DNA of 64,000 nt from Streptacidiphilus sp041262165 (GCF_041262165.1 NZ_JBGCBY010000001.1:395429-459428); one strand, 5' to 3'. Shown: positions 51,401 to 60,476, numbered from the stretch's first letter. A program made the numbers and translations. The notes: a model not told the origin generated them from the letters alone.

Positions 51401-51617
51401 GAGGGTGCAGAAGATCCAGGCCGGGCTCGCGACGCCCTGCGCTCGCGACGACAGCGGCTCCGCCGCGGGCGCTTGCCGCGTTGTCTCCCCCACCCTTCGG
51501 GCGGGAGGTGCCCCTGGTCGCCCTTTACCAACCACGGTTGGCTCCCTCCTCCGCCTTGCAATCGAAGTCGCATGGCGCCGCTCCCTGATCCGGCCTAGAT
51601 CTTCAGCACCCTCCTAG
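51397..51617. mobile_element. 221-bp MITE-like element with 28-bp terminal inverted repeats
   Basis: Both ends begin CTAGGAGGGTGC read inward: 51397-51424 and the complement of 51590-51617 agree at 26 of 28 positions. The interior (~165 bp) has no transposase and no credible gene. The outer CTAG supplies the TAG stop codon of DoxX on one side and of the minus-strand membrane protein on the other, suggesting insertion at a CTAG or TA target between convergent genes. Related ends occur at 2150-2177 and, partially, at 11523-11539. A non-autonomous insertion-sequence derivative is the simplest reading; a conserved bidirectional terminator is the alternative. Confidence 0.65.
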
Positions 51618-51943
51618 CGCTTCTCCTTGGGGTCGTCCAGCAGGCCCAGAGCGTCCAGGTCGGGGGAGAGGTCGTCGTAGCGGTACGAGGGCGACGGCGC
51701 GCTGAGGGGGGCCGGTTCGGGATCGGCCTCCGGCGCAGGGGCGGGGGCAGGGTCCGAGCCGCGCGCCATCCGGTACAGCGCGCCCGCGAGGCCGGCGGCG
51801 CCCAGGGCGATCAGGACCAGCGGGATCACCAGCCGCCCGTTCATGTGCAGCCGGCCTGCGGCATCCAGTAGGTACAGCACCGCGACGGTGACGAAGGCCA
51901 GCCCCGCGATCAGTGAGAACAGGTCGAGCTGATGCCGCTTCAC
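51614..51943 (-). CDS. Small two-helix membrane protein
   Basis: 109 residues from GTG 51943. Two hydrophobic segments (FSLIAGLAFVTVAVLYLLDAAG and LVIPLVLIALGAAGLAGALY) are followed by a Pro/Glu/Asp-rich cytoplasmic tail ending LDALGLLDDPKEKR. It resembles the small membrane proteins found after PspC genes in streptomycetes. The GTG overlaps the TGA of the upstream PspC gene (GTGA), so it is translationally coupled. The TAG stop lies in the MITE-like element. Confidence 0.82.
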   Translation of the reverse strand: MKRHQLDLFSLIAGLAFVTVAVLYLLDAAGRLHMNGRLVIPLVLIALGAAGLAGALYRMARGSDPAPAPAPEADPEPAPLSAPSPSYRYDDLSPDLDALGLLDDPKEKR

Positions 51944-53352
51944 TGGGTGACCTCCACCTGTCCTGCCCCGACGGCCACGTCGAGGACGATCGTGCCATGT
52001 GCCGCCGCACCGCCGGGGTTGAGGTCCGCGTTGCGTGACGGTGCGAAGCCGCCGCTGTTGCTGTCGTCGGGCAGGCGCACATCGCCGACCCCGGCATGGG
52101 CGCTGACCCTGACCTCGGGCCCGGTAGGCAGGATCACCTGCACCTTGCCCGCGCCGAGGTGCACCTCCGTGGTCAGCGACTGGCCCGGGGTCGGGCTGAG
52201 TCGGCTCAGGTCCAGGGTGGCCTGTCCCGCGTCCAGCTTGTAGCTCGGCTGCAGCGCGGAGACGGTGGTCGGGGCCCAGGTGACCCGCTGGTACGAGGTG
52301 TGCAGCTGGACCGGACTCGCGCCCACGGCCGCCACCGCGAGGGTGAGCAGGGTGGCCCACACCACCAGACTCCGGCCGCGACCCCAGCGGGCGCCGACGA
52401 GCAGGCCCAAGCCCAGCACCAGCAGCCCCGAGGCAAGCACCACCAGGACGTTGACGCTGTGATGGTTCTTCTCGGCGACGACCCACACCAGGCCACTGGT
52501 GATCACGGCAAGGAAGAAGAAGACGGAGCCGAGGAAGGACCGGTCGCGGCGGCGGGGCTCGCGTCCGGGAGGACGAGGGGCGAACGGCGGCGGAGGAGGA
52601 GTGAACGGCGGCATCGGCGGCGCGAAGGGCGCGTCCGGCCGTGCGTCCGACGGCGCGCAGGAGGCGGAGGATGGCTGCGGCGGGGCGTCAGCCGGACTCC
52701 CCGCGGCCTCCGGCTTGCGCAGCGGATCCGGCCGCTGCCACCACGCCGGTGCGGGCGGAGGAACGGGCGCGGACGGCTGCGCCGGCGCGGCTGCGGGCGC
52801 CTGCGTCCGGAAGGCGGCCCAGCCGGCGCCGCCCGCGGACGCGTTCGGGTCGCTGTCGTCCCCGGTCGCGGTCGGCTGCTGCCAGCGGCGCGGATGCTTC
52901 GCCGGGTCGTAGCGCAGCGCGGCGAAGGCCAGCGCCGCGATCAGCAGCAGCGGGAAGATGTGCCCGCTGTCACCCATGTACGAGAAGAAGATGCCGGTGC
53001 CGAGCAGCGTCACCAGCACCGCGCCGAGCGACTGGCCGTCCACCCGGCCGGACAGCAGCCGCTGCAGTTCGTTGCGTCCGGTCCGCTCGACCGGGACGAC
53101 CAGCCAGGCCATGCCGTAGATGAACAGCCCCACCCCGCCCGAGAGGCAGAGCACGGCGATCACCACCCGGAACACCACCGGGTCGATGTCCAGGTGCCGT
53201 CCCAGGCCGCCGCAGACCCCGGCGACGACCCTGCGGTCGCGACTGCGCTCCAGCGGCGGTCGGGCCGGCCGGTTCGGCTGCGGAGGAGCCGGGGGTGCGG
53301 GCGTGTCTTCGGTCATGCCACCATCTTCGGGCCCCTGCGGTGCTGCGCCCAT
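51940..53352 (-). CDS. PspC-domain membrane protein with LiaF-like C-terminus
   Basis: 470 residues. A Pro-rich N-terminus precedes a PspC domain (about residues 35-95, SRDRRVVAGVCGGLGRHLDIDPVVFRVVIAVLCLSGGVGLFIYGMAWLVVP). A membrane pair, a Pro/Ala-rich cytoplasmic region, three further helices and an extracytoplasmic beta-rich domain (YKLDAGQATLDLSRL to GAGQVEV) of the LiaF/DUF4097 type follow. Such proteins take part in cell-envelope stress sensing. ATG 53352 has GGGAG 7 nt upstream; ATG 53316 is the alternative. It is divergent from a PspC-containing histidine kinase, pointing to one envelope-stress module. Confidence 0.88.
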   Translation of the reverse strand: MGAAPQGPEDGGMTEDTPAPPAPPQPNRPARPPLERSRDRRVVAGVCGGLGRHLDIDPVVFRVVIAVLCLSGGVGLFIYGMAWLVVPVERTGRNELQRLLSGRVDGQSLGAVLVTLLGTGIFFSYMGDSGHIFPLLLIAALAFAALRYDPAKHPRRWQQPTATGDDSDPNASAGGAGWAAFRTQAPAAAPAQPSAPVPPPAPAWWQRPDPLRKPEAAGSPADAPPQPSSASCAPSDARPDAPFAPPMPPFTPPPPPFAPRPPGREPRRRDRSFLGSVFFFLAVITSGLVWVVAEKNHHSVNVLVVLASGLLVLGLGLLVGARWGRGRSLVVWATLLTLAVAAVGASPVQLHTSYQRVTWAPTTVSALQPSYKLDAGQATLDLSRLSPTPGQSLTTEVHLGAGKVQVILPTGPEVRVSAHAGVGDVRLPDDSNSGGFAPSRNADLNPGGAAAHGTIVLDVAVGAGQVEVTQ

Positions 53353-53495
53353 CCGTCATCTCCCTGGTGCGACCCTGATTGCGACCCTGACATCGACCCC
53401 TGAGAAACACCCTGACACAGCGGCCGGGTGAGATCGGGCAGGGTTCCTGGCTCACCCTGATGCCCGGCACACCCCGGACGTGTGACGATCGGGGT

Positions 53496-54998
53496 GTGGC
53501 AGCCACCGACTTCAGCACCGACCGATCGCCGGACAGCGGGGGGCCTGCGTCCGCGCCGGCCGGGGACCGTCCCGGGCCCGACCCTGCTCCGGCGTCGTCG
53601 GCCGCGTCGGGGTCCGGGTTCGGGTCGGCGGCCGGGGCCGGTCCTTCGCCCGATCCGGCGCCGGTCCGCAAGCTGTACCGCATCCCCGAGGGGCGGATGC
53701 TCGGCGGCGTGGCGAACGGGCTGGCCGCGCACCTGGGCATCGGGACGTTCTGGGTGCGGGTGGCCTTCGTGGTGCTCCTGCTCGGCAACGGCCTGGGCGC
53801 GCTGCTCTACGCGGCGTTCTGGTTCGCGGTGCCGATGGGACTGCGCGCGGGCACCGTTCCGGCGGCGACGTGGCAGGTCGGCAACGTCGGGCCGTATTCG
53901 CTGGAGAAGCAGCCGCGCGGCCTGCGCCGGATCCGGCAGCTGCTGCAGCAGACCATCCAGGGCGAGCCGACGGCGGGCCCGCCACCGGGCCCCGGCGCGC
54001 GGCCTCCGCGCTCGGCCGAGGCGGAGGAGCACCGGGGGCCGCTGCTGGCGCTGATCGCGCTGGTCGCCGGGCTGCTGGTGTTCCTCAACACGGTGACCAA
54101 GCAAGCCACTTCGCCCTATGTCTGGCCGATACTCATCACCGGGATCGGGGTCGCCCTGGTCTGGCGGCAGGCCGACGACGCGCGCTGGGCGCGCTGGTTC
54201 TCCCTGGGGGAGAGCAAGCGCAGCTCCGCCGTGCTCCGGCTCGCGGCCGGAGTGCTGCTGGTCGCGGCCGGGGTCATCGGCTTCCTCTTCGTGTCCGGCT
54301 CGCTCGCCGACTTCGCGAAGGTCGCGCAGGCCGTGCTGGCGGTCTTCGCCGGCGCGCTGCTGCTCGGCGGCCCGTATCTGCTGCGGATGTGGCAGGACCT
54401 GACGACCGAGCGCGGCGAGCGCATCCGGGCGCAGGAGCGTGCCGAGGTGGCCGCGCACATCCACGACTCGGTGCTGCACACCCTCACTCTGATCCTGCGT
54501 AACGCAGAGGACCCCAAGGAGGTGTCCCGGCTGGCCCGCGCCCAGGAACGCGACCTGCGGCAGTGGCTGTACCGTCCCACCGGACCCGACGCCGGCGACG
54601 ACTCTCCCGACACCCTCGCCGAGTGCGTCCGCAAGGTGGCCGCCGAGGTCGAGGACCTGCACGGAGTCCCGGTGGAGGTCATCTGCGTCGGCGACTGCCC
54701 GATGGACGAGAAACTCGTCGCGCAGTTGCAGGCGGCCAGGGAGGCGCTGGTCAACGCGGCCAAGTACGGTGGCGGCGAGCCCGTCTCGGTGTACGCCGAG
54801 GTCGAGGGGAACACCGTGTGGGTGTTTGTCCGCGACCGGGGCCCCGGTTTCGACCTGGACTCGGTTCCCGAGGACAGGATGGGCGTACGAGGATCGATCA
54901 TCGGCCGAATGCAGCGCAACGGCGGGCACGCGCGGGTACGTCCGGCACCCGCCGGGGGCACCGAGGTCGAACTTGAGATGGAGAGGGCGAGCGGATGA
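53496..54998 (+). CDS. PspC-domain sensor histidine kinase
   Basis: 500 residues: Pro/Ala-rich start, PspC domain (YRIPEGRMLGGVANGLAAHLGIGTFWVRVAFVVLLLGNGLGALLYAAFW, about 65-115), further membrane helices to about residue 305, a HisKA_3 dimerisation helix with His323 in AHIHDSVLHTL, and a C-terminal HATPase (NAAKYGGG N-box; RDRGPGFDL G1). It autophosphorylates and passes the phosphate to the NarL-type regulator encoded next, overlapping by 4 nt. GTG 53496 is preferred; GTG/TTG at 53460 is in frame but has no better site. Confidence 0.92.
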   Translation: MAATDFSTDRSPDSGGPASAPAGDRPGPDPAPASSAASGSGFGSAAGAGPSPDPAPVRKLYRIPEGRMLGGVANGLAAHLGIGTFWVRVAFVVLLLGNGLGALLYAAFWFAVPMGLRAGTVPAATWQVGNVGPYSLEKQPRGLRRIRQLLQQTIQGEPTAGPPPGPGARPPRSAEAEEHRGPLLALIALVAGLLVFLNTVTKQATSPYVWPILITGIGVALVWRQADDARWARWFSLGESKRSSAVLRLAAGVLLVAAGVIGFLFVSGSLADFAKVAQAVLAVFAGALLLGGPYLLRMWQDLTTERGERIRAQERAEVAAHIHDSVLHTLTLILRNAEDPKEVSRLARAQERDLRQWLYRPTGPDAGDDSPDTLAECVRKVAAEVEDLHGVPVEVICVGDCPMDEKLVAQLQAAREALVNAAKYGGGEPVSVYAEVEGNTVWVFVRDRGPGFDLDSVPEDRMGVRGSIIGRMQRNGGHARVRPAPAGGTEVELEMERASG

Positions 54999-55831
54999 CG
55001 GGCGGGGAGAACGAGAACGTGGCAGCCGAGGCAACGGGAGCGGTAGCAGCGACGGGAGCAGCGGGAGCAGCGGGAGCAGCGGGAGCAACGGCAGCAGCGG
55101 CAGCAGCGGGAGCGGCCGAGTCGGCCGGGGACGCGCTGGTGACGCGGCGGGCGCGGGTCGTCCTGGTCGACGACCACCGTATGTTCCGTACCGGCGTCCG
55201 CGCCGAGATCGGGCAGACCGAGCGCACCGGCGTGGACGTGGTCGGTGAGGCGGCCGACGTGGAGCAGGCCGTCGCCATCGTCACCGCGACCAGGCCCGAT
55301 GTGGTGCTGCTGGACGTGCACCTGCCCGGCGGCGGGGGGGTCGAGGTGCTGCGGCGCTGCGCCCCGCTGATGCCGGGCGGCACGGCGCCCGCCACCTCCT
55401 TGGAGGGCGCGGAGGCGGTGCGGTTCCTGGCGCTGTCGGTGTCCGACGCCGCCGAGGACGTCATCGGCGTCATCCGCGGCGGTGCACGCGGGTATGTGAC
55501 CAAGACGATCACCGGCACCGACCTGGTGGACGCGATCTTCCGGGTCGCGGACGGCGACGCGGTGTTCTCGCCGCGGCTCGCCGGGTTCGTGCTGGACGCC
55601 TTCGCGGCCACCGACACCCCGCCGGTGGACGAGGACCTGGACCGGCTCACCCAGCGGGAGCGGGAAGTGCTGCGGCTGATCGCGCGTGGGTACGCGTACA
55701 AGGAGATCGCCAAGCAGCTCTTCATCTCGGTGAAGACGGTGGAGAGCCACGTCTCGGCGGTGCTGCGCAAGCTCCAGCTGAGCAACCGTCACGAGCTGAC
55801 CCGCTGGGCGACGGCGCGTCGGTTGGTCTGA
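54995..55831 (+). CDS. NarL/LuxR-type response regulator
   Basis: 278 residues. After an unusual ~48-residue Gly/Ala-rich N-terminal extension (units GAA/GAT) comes a receiver domain with Asp107 (VVLLDVHLP) and LSVSD/GYVTKTI motifs, with an insert of ~15 residues (MPGGTAPATSLEGAEA) before beta4. The C-terminal LuxR helix-turn-helix is LTQREREVLRLIARGYAYKEIAKQLFISVKTVESHVSAVLRKLQL. The extension is encoded by a 9-bp AGCGGGAGC tandem repeat (about 55050-55120). If translation really starts further in, at GTG 55139 (VTRRARVVLVDDHR), the extension vanishes, but the coupled ATG overlap supports the longer form. Confidence 0.9.
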   Translation: MTGGENENVAAEATGAVAATGAAGAAGAAGATAAAAAAGAAESAGDALVTRRARVVLVDDHRMFRTGVRAEIGQTERTGVDVVGEAADVEQAVAIVTATRPDVVLLDVHLPGGGGVEVLRRCAPLMPGGTAPATSLEGAEAVRFLALSVSDAAEDVIGVIRGGARGYVTKTITGTDLVDAIFRVADGDAVFSPRLAGFVLDAFAATDTPPVDEDLDRLTQREREVLRLIARGYAYKEIAKQLFISVKTVESHVSAVLRKLQLSNRHELTRWATARRLV

Positions 55832-55851
55832 CCCGCTGCGACGCCGGGGCG

Positions 55852-55874
55852 CCCGGGCGGACGGCCCGCCCGGG
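55852..55874. terminator. Hairpin between convergent response regulator and NlpC/P60 genes
   Basis: CCCGGGCGG and CCGCCCGGG form a 9-bp perfect stem with a 5-nt loop in the 67-bp gap. Confidence 0.8.
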
Positions 55875-55898
55875 GGCGGGCGCGCGGGCGAGTGGCGG

Positions 55899-56948
55899 TC
55901 AGGCGGGCCTGACCGCACCGGAGATGGGCATCTCGCCGACCGGGGCGTACTCCACCGCCGCGCCCGGATGCGGTGCGTGGACGATCTCGCCGCCGCCGAC
56001 GTAGATGCCGACATGGCTGATGCCGGAGTAGTAGAAGACCAGGTCACCGGGCCGCAACTGGCTGCTGGACACCCGCTGCCCGGCTCCGATCTGATCGTAC
56101 GTCGTACGCGGCAGCGAGACCCCGGCCGCCGCCCATGCGGCCTGCGTCAGCCCGGAGCAGTCGTAGGCGCCGGGTCCGGTCGCGCCCCAGACGTAGGGCT
56201 TGCCGATCTGCGCGCGGGCGAAGGCCACCACGGCGGCTGCCCGGCCGGAGACCGGGACATCCGGTCCTGTCCCCGGCCCGGCCGCCGACCCGACCCCTGG
56301 TCCGGCTCCGGTGGGCGCCTGCTGGAGGGTGGCGCGCTGGGCCGCGTTCAGCGAATCCAGGAGCTGCTGGGCCGCGGCGAGCTTGGCCTGGATCAGCGCT
56401 CGCGCCGCCGTGAGCCGCTGCCGCTCCGCCTGCAGGGCGGCGAGCTGCGTGGCCGCGGCTGACTGCTGCTGGTGCAGGGCGCGCTGCTGGACGCCGTACT
56501 GGTTCAGCAGTTCCTGCTCGGCGGCGGCCGCCCGGTTCAGCGAACCGGCGCGCTGGAGGTAGTCGTCCGGGTGCGCGCTGGTGAGCAGTTGGAGGGTCGG
56601 GTCGATTCCGCCGCTGCGGTACTGGGCCGCGGCGACAGCGCCGAGGCGGGTCCGCAGGCTGTTCATACCGGCGTCGGTCCTGGCTGCCTGCTGCTGGAGC
56701 TGCGTGGCGCGCTGCTGCAGCGTCGTGGCCTGCGCTTCCGCGCCGTCGTACTGCTGGGTGGCTGCCTCGGCCTGCCGGTACAGGGCATCGACCTGCGACT
56801 TCACCTCGTCCGGGGTGGGCTTCGGGTCGGCGTTCCCGGTGTGCGAGAAGACGGTCACCGAGGCGGCCGCGGCTGTGGCGAGGGTGACGGCGGTGCGGGC
56901 GGTGATGCCGGTGAGCTGGCTTGTTCTCGGTTTTCGGTGTGACGCCAT
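55899..56948 (-). CDS. Secreted NlpC/P60 peptidoglycan endopeptidase
   Basis: 349 residues: signal peptide (TARTAVTLATAAAASVTVFSHTGNA), a long coiled-coil of Gln/Ala-rich helices (about residues 45-215), a Gly/Pro linker and a C-terminal NlpC/P60 domain with catalytic Cys in YDCSGLTQAAW and His in SHVGIYVG, plus VHAPHPG. It is of the RipA-like type that cleaves between D-Glu and meso-Dap in stem peptides during division or spore germination. Coiled-coil regions of this kind hold the enzyme autoinhibited. The 150-bp gap upstream (56949-57100) is relatively AT-rich and should carry the promoter. Confidence 0.92.
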   Translation of the reverse strand: MASHRKPRTSQLTGITARTAVTLATAAAASVTVFSHTGNADPKPTPDEVKSQVDALYRQAEAATQQYDGAEAQATTLQQRATQLQQQAARTDAGMNSLRTRLGAVAAAQYRSGGIDPTLQLLTSAHPDDYLQRAGSLNRAAAAEQELLNQYGVQQRALHQQQSAAATQLAALQAERQRLTAARALIQAKLAAAQQLLDSLNAAQRATLQQAPTGAGPGVGSAAGPGTGPDVPVSGRAAAVVAFARAQIGKPYVWGATGPGAYDCSGLTQAAWAAAGVSLPRTTYDQIGAGQRVSSSQLRPGDLVFYYSGISHVGIYVGGGEIVHAPHPGAAVEYAPVGEMPISGAVRPA

Positions 56949-57100
56949 GGGCCGGGACGCTAGTCCGGGCGGGAAGGGTGGCGCGGGGCGGAGTTCGAGG
57001 CTGGCCGTTCTTTTACGGAGCCGATCGTTCCGTTCGCATGCTTTCTGCCGTTCCCTGATCGTTCATGGTTCCTTGTTGATCAAAGCGCCTATCAAACAGA

Positions 57101-57670
57101 TCATCTGACCGTGCCGAGATACTGCGGCGGGACCGAGTCGGTCAGCCAGACGCCGTTGGCGCTCAGGCGGAAGCGGTGGCCGTCGGCCGCCATCCGGGCG
57201 GCGTCCACCGTCAGCACGACGGGACGGCCACGGCGGGCGCCGACGCGGGTGGCGGTCTCGGCGTCGGCGGAGAGGTGGACGGCGTGGCGCTGCATCGGGC
57301 GCAGCCCCTCGCGCCAGATGGCGTCGAGAGCGGAGGGGTGCGTTCCGTGGAAGAGCAGCACCGGCGGCTCGGAGTCGGTGTAGCCGAGGTCCACCTGGAC
57401 CGTGTGGCCCTGGCTGGCGCGGATCCGGGCGCCGGTGGCGTCGTAGGCGAAGCGGCGCTTGTCGTTCTCGGCGACGACATGGTCCAGCTCCGGACGGGTC
57501 AGCGGCCGGCCGTGCGCGGCGAGCGCCGTGAGCAGCGTGGAGACGTCGACCCAGCCTGCCGGGTCGAGGGTCAGCCCGATTCGGGCCGGGTCGTGGCGCA
57601 GCACCAGGGAGAGGAACTTGGAGGTCTTCACCAGTCGCTTGGCGCGGCTGGGGTCGTTGGTATCGGACAT
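57101..57670 (-). CDS. kptA: RNA 2'-phosphotransferase (KptA/Tpt1)
   Basis: 189 residues with the family's motifs: SKFLSLVLRHDP at the N-terminus, VAENDKRRF, IRASQGHTV and LFHGTHPSALDAI, with the catalytic Arg-His-Arg-Arg set apparent. Tpt1/KptA removes an internal 2'-phosphate from RNA with NAD+. Its eukaryotic role is tRNA splicing; bacteria have no such splicing, so its natural substrate remains unclear. It is divergent from pcrA over 84 bp. Confidence 0.93.
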   Translation of the reverse strand: MSDTNDPSRAKRLVKTSKFLSLVLRHDPARIGLTLDPAGWVDVSTLLTALAAHGRPLTRPELDHVVAENDKRRFAYDATGARIRASQGHTVQVDLGYTDSEPPVLLFHGTHPSALDAIWREGLRPMQRHAVHLSADAETATRVGARRGRPVVLTVDAARMAADGHRFRLSANGVWLTDSVPPQYLGTVR

Positions 57671-57754
57671 GGTGGCGACGATAGCGAGGGGGCCAGGAGG
57701 ACGTCTCCCGGTTTTGGACAGGGGTGTCGGTGCGGCGGCCTAGACTCGTCGGTG

Positions 57755-60382
57755 ATGAGCAGCCTCTTTGACGACATTCCCCTGCCCGGTCTGGACGGCA
57801 CCCTGGTGGAGCCCACGGTCGACGACGCGCACGCGGACCTCCCGGACGACGGTCGGTACGACGCTCCCTACGAGGAGGAGCTGCCCGCCGACCTGTTCGC
57901 GGGGAGGTTCGACGCGCCTCCGGAGCGCGAGGCGTACTACCGCGACGGCGCTCCGCGCCCCGTCACGGACCCTGCGGTCCTGCTGGACGGGATGAACCCG
58001 GAGCAGCGCGAGGCCGTGGTCCATGCCGGATCGCCGCTGCTCATCGTGGCCGGAGCAGGGTCCGGCAAGACCCGGGTTCTGACGCACCGCATCGCCTACC
58101 TGCTCGCGGCCCGGGGGGTGCACCCGGGAGAGATCCTGGCGATCACCTTCACCAACAAGGCCGCGGGCGAGATGCGCGAACGCGTCGAGCAGTTGGTCGG
58201 ACCGCGCGCCAAGGCGATGTGGGTGTCGACCTTCCACAGCGCGTGCGTGCGGATCCTGCGGCGGGAGAGCAAGCTGCTCGGGTTCACCTCCAGCTTCTCG
58301 ATCTACGACTCGGCCGACTCGCAGCGGCTGATGGCACTGTGCTGCCGCGATCTGGACCTTGATCCCAAGCAGTTCCCACCGAAGTCGTTCACGGCGAAGG
58401 TCTCGAACCTCAAGAACGAGCTGATCGACGAGGAGACCTACGCCGGGCAGGCGGAGAACCCGATGGAGCGCAAGCTGGCGGAGGCGTATGCGCTCTACCA
58501 GCGGCGGCTGCGCGAGGCCAACGCGCTGGACTTCGACGACATCATCATGACGACGGTGCACCTGCTGCAGGCGTTCCCGGACGTCGCCGAGCACTACCGG
58601 CGGCGCTTCAGGCACATCCTGGTGGACGAGTACCAGGACACCAACCACGCCCAGTACATGCTGGTCAGGGAGCTGAGCGGGGGCGCGGCCGGGTCCGCGC
58701 CGAAGATGACGGTGGACGGCGAGTTCGTCAACCCGGCGGAGGCCGGACTGGCGTCCGTGCCCCCGGCGGAGCTGTGCGTGGTCGGTGACGCCGACCAGTC
58801 GATCTACGCCTTCCGCGGCGCCACCATCCGCAACATCCTCGCCTTCGAGGAGGACTACCCGAGCGCGATGACGATCCTGCTGGAGCAGAACTACCGCTCC
58901 ACGCAGACGATCCTGAGCGCGGCCAACTCGGTGATCGAGCGCAACACCAACCGCCGCGCCAAGAACCTGTGGACGGCGGGTGCGAACGGGGAACAGATCG
59001 TCGCCTACGTCGCCGACGACGAGCACGGCGAGGCGCAGTTCGTCGCCGACGAGGTGGACCGGCTCACCGACAAGGGCGAGGCGCGGCCGGGTGATGTCGC
59101 GGTGTTCTACCGGACCAACGCCCAGTCCCGGGTGTTCGAGGAGGTGTTCATCCGGGTCGGGCTGCCCTACAAGGTCGTCGGTGGGGTGCGCTTCTACGAG
59201 CGCAAGGAGGTCAGGGACGTCCTCGCGTATCTGCGGGTGCTGGCCAACCCCGAGGACACGGTGCCGTTGCGGCGCATCCTCAACGTGCCGAAGCGGGGGA
59301 TCGGCGACCGCGCGGAGGCGATGATCGACGCCCTGGCGCAGCGCGAGCGGATCTCCTTCGCGGAGGCACTGCGGCGCGCGGAAGAGGCGTACGGCATGGC
59401 CGCGCGCTCGCTCAACGCGGTGAAGAAGTTCAACGAGCTGCTGGCGAAGCTGCGGGGGATCGTCGACTCCGGGGCCGGAGCGGCGGCAGTCCTCGAAGCT
59501 GTCCTGGAGGAGACCGGCTACCTGGCCGAGCTCCAGGCCTCGACCGACCCGCAGGACGAGACGCGAGTCGAGAACCTGCAGGAACTCGCAGCCGTGGCGC
59601 TGGAGTTCGAGCAGGCGGAGGCTGCCGCCGAACCCGTGGACGAGTCCGCGGACGGGGCAGCGGGGGCGGACGGTGCGGCCGGGGTCGGTGCGGAGCCGGT
59701 GGCGACGGGTCTGGCCGGGTTCCTGGAACGGGTCGCGCTGGTGGCGGACTCCGACCAGATTCCCGACGACGAGGGCGGCGAGAGCAAGGGCGTCATCACG
59801 CTGATGACCTTGCACACCGCCAAGGGGCTCGAGTTCCCCGTGGTCTTCCTGACCGGTATGGAGGACGGCGTCTTCCCGCATCTGCGCGCGCTCAGCCAGC
59901 CCAAGGAGCTGGAGGAGGAGCGGCGCCTGGCGTACGTCGGGGTGACCCGGGCACGGGAACGGCTGTACCTCTCGCGGGCGGTGCTGCGCAGCGCCTGGGG
60001 GCAGCCGTCGTACAACCCGGCCTCACGCTTCCTGGAGGAGATCCCGCCGGCGCTGGTCGAGGAGAAGCGCTCGGCTGCCGCCGCATCGGTCGGCCGAGGG
60101 GGCTTCGGCGGTTCGGGTGGCTACGGCGGTTCGGCCGGTTCGGGTGGCTCGGGCGCCGGCAAGCGCACGGCTCCGGCTGGTTGGGGCAGGAACGCGGGGC
60201 GGATGAAGGAGCGGGCCACCGTCTCGCTGGCCGTCGGCGACCGGGTTACCCACGACCGCTTCGGCCTGGGCACGGTCGTCGCAGTGGGCGGGCCGGCGGA
60301 CGACGCCAAGGCGACGATCGACTTCGGTGCGGAGGGCACCAAGCAACTGCTGCTGCGCTACGCGCCGGTGGAGAAGCTCTGA
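57755..60382 (+). CDS. pcrA: ATP-dependent DNA helicase PcrA/UvrD
   Basis: 875 residues. SF1A helicase used in nucleotide-excision repair, replication restart and removal of recombinases. Walker A AGAGSGKT (residues 99-106), ITFTNKAAGEMRER, LVDEYQDTN (Walker B), GDADQSIYAFRGA, LEQNYRST and TLHTAKGLEFP motifs are intact. An acidic N-terminal extension (~75 residues) and an extra segment before motif III are actinobacterial features. A Gly-rich linker leads to the C-terminal Tudor-like RNA-polymerase-interacting domain (VGDRVTHDRFGLGTVVAV). ATG 57755 lies 9 nt after TAGACT (57741-57746), so the mRNA may be nearly leaderless. Confidence 0.96.
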   Translation: MSSLFDDIPLPGLDGTLVEPTVDDAHADLPDDGRYDAPYEEELPADLFAGRFDAPPEREAYYRDGAPRPVTDPAVLLDGMNPEQREAVVHAGSPLLIVAGAGSGKTRVLTHRIAYLLAARGVHPGEILAITFTNKAAGEMRERVEQLVGPRAKAMWVSTFHSACVRILRRESKLLGFTSSFSIYDSADSQRLMALCCRDLDLDPKQFPPKSFTAKVSNLKNELIDEETYAGQAENPMERKLAEAYALYQRRLREANALDFDDIIMTTVHLLQAFPDVAEHYRRRFRHILVDEYQDTNHAQYMLVRELSGGAAGSAPKMTVDGEFVNPAEAGLASVPPAELCVVGDADQSIYAFRGATIRNILAFEEDYPSAMTILLEQNYRSTQTILSAANSVIERNTNRRAKNLWTAGANGEQIVAYVADDEHGEAQFVADEVDRLTDKGEARPGDVAVFYRTNAQSRVFEEVFIRVGLPYKVVGGVRFYERKEVRDVLAYLRVLANPEDTVPLRRILNVPKRGIGDRAEAMIDALAQRERISFAEALRRAEEAYGMAARSLNAVKKFNELLAKLRGIVDSGAGAAAVLEAVLEETGYLAELQASTDPQDETRVENLQELAAVALEFEQAEAAAEPVDESADGAAGADGAAGVGAEPVATGLAGFLERVALVADSDQIPDDEGGESKGVITLMTLHTAKGLEFPVVFLTGMEDGVFPHLRALSQPKELEEERRLAYVGVTRARERLYLSRAVLRSAWGQPSYNPASRFLEEIPPALVEEKRSAAAASVGRGGFGGSGGYGGSAGSGGSGAGKRTAPAGWGRNAGRMKERATVSLAVGDRVTHDRFGLGTVVAVGGPADDAKATIDFGAEGTKQLLLRYAPVEKL

Positions 60383-60476
60383 GCTGACGCGGCGTCAGGG
60401 TCTGTCCGGCCGGGCGAGCCCTGGTTGCCGGGCGGGCCGAACGCTCGGAAGCGCGAAGCGCCCGGAAGCGTCAGGC

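Noticed and set aside
60383..60476. Possible gene or terminator between pcrA and the M23 gene
   Set aside because: Only short imperfect inverted repeats (CTGACGC/GCGTCAG with overlapping centre) are present; not strong enough to call.
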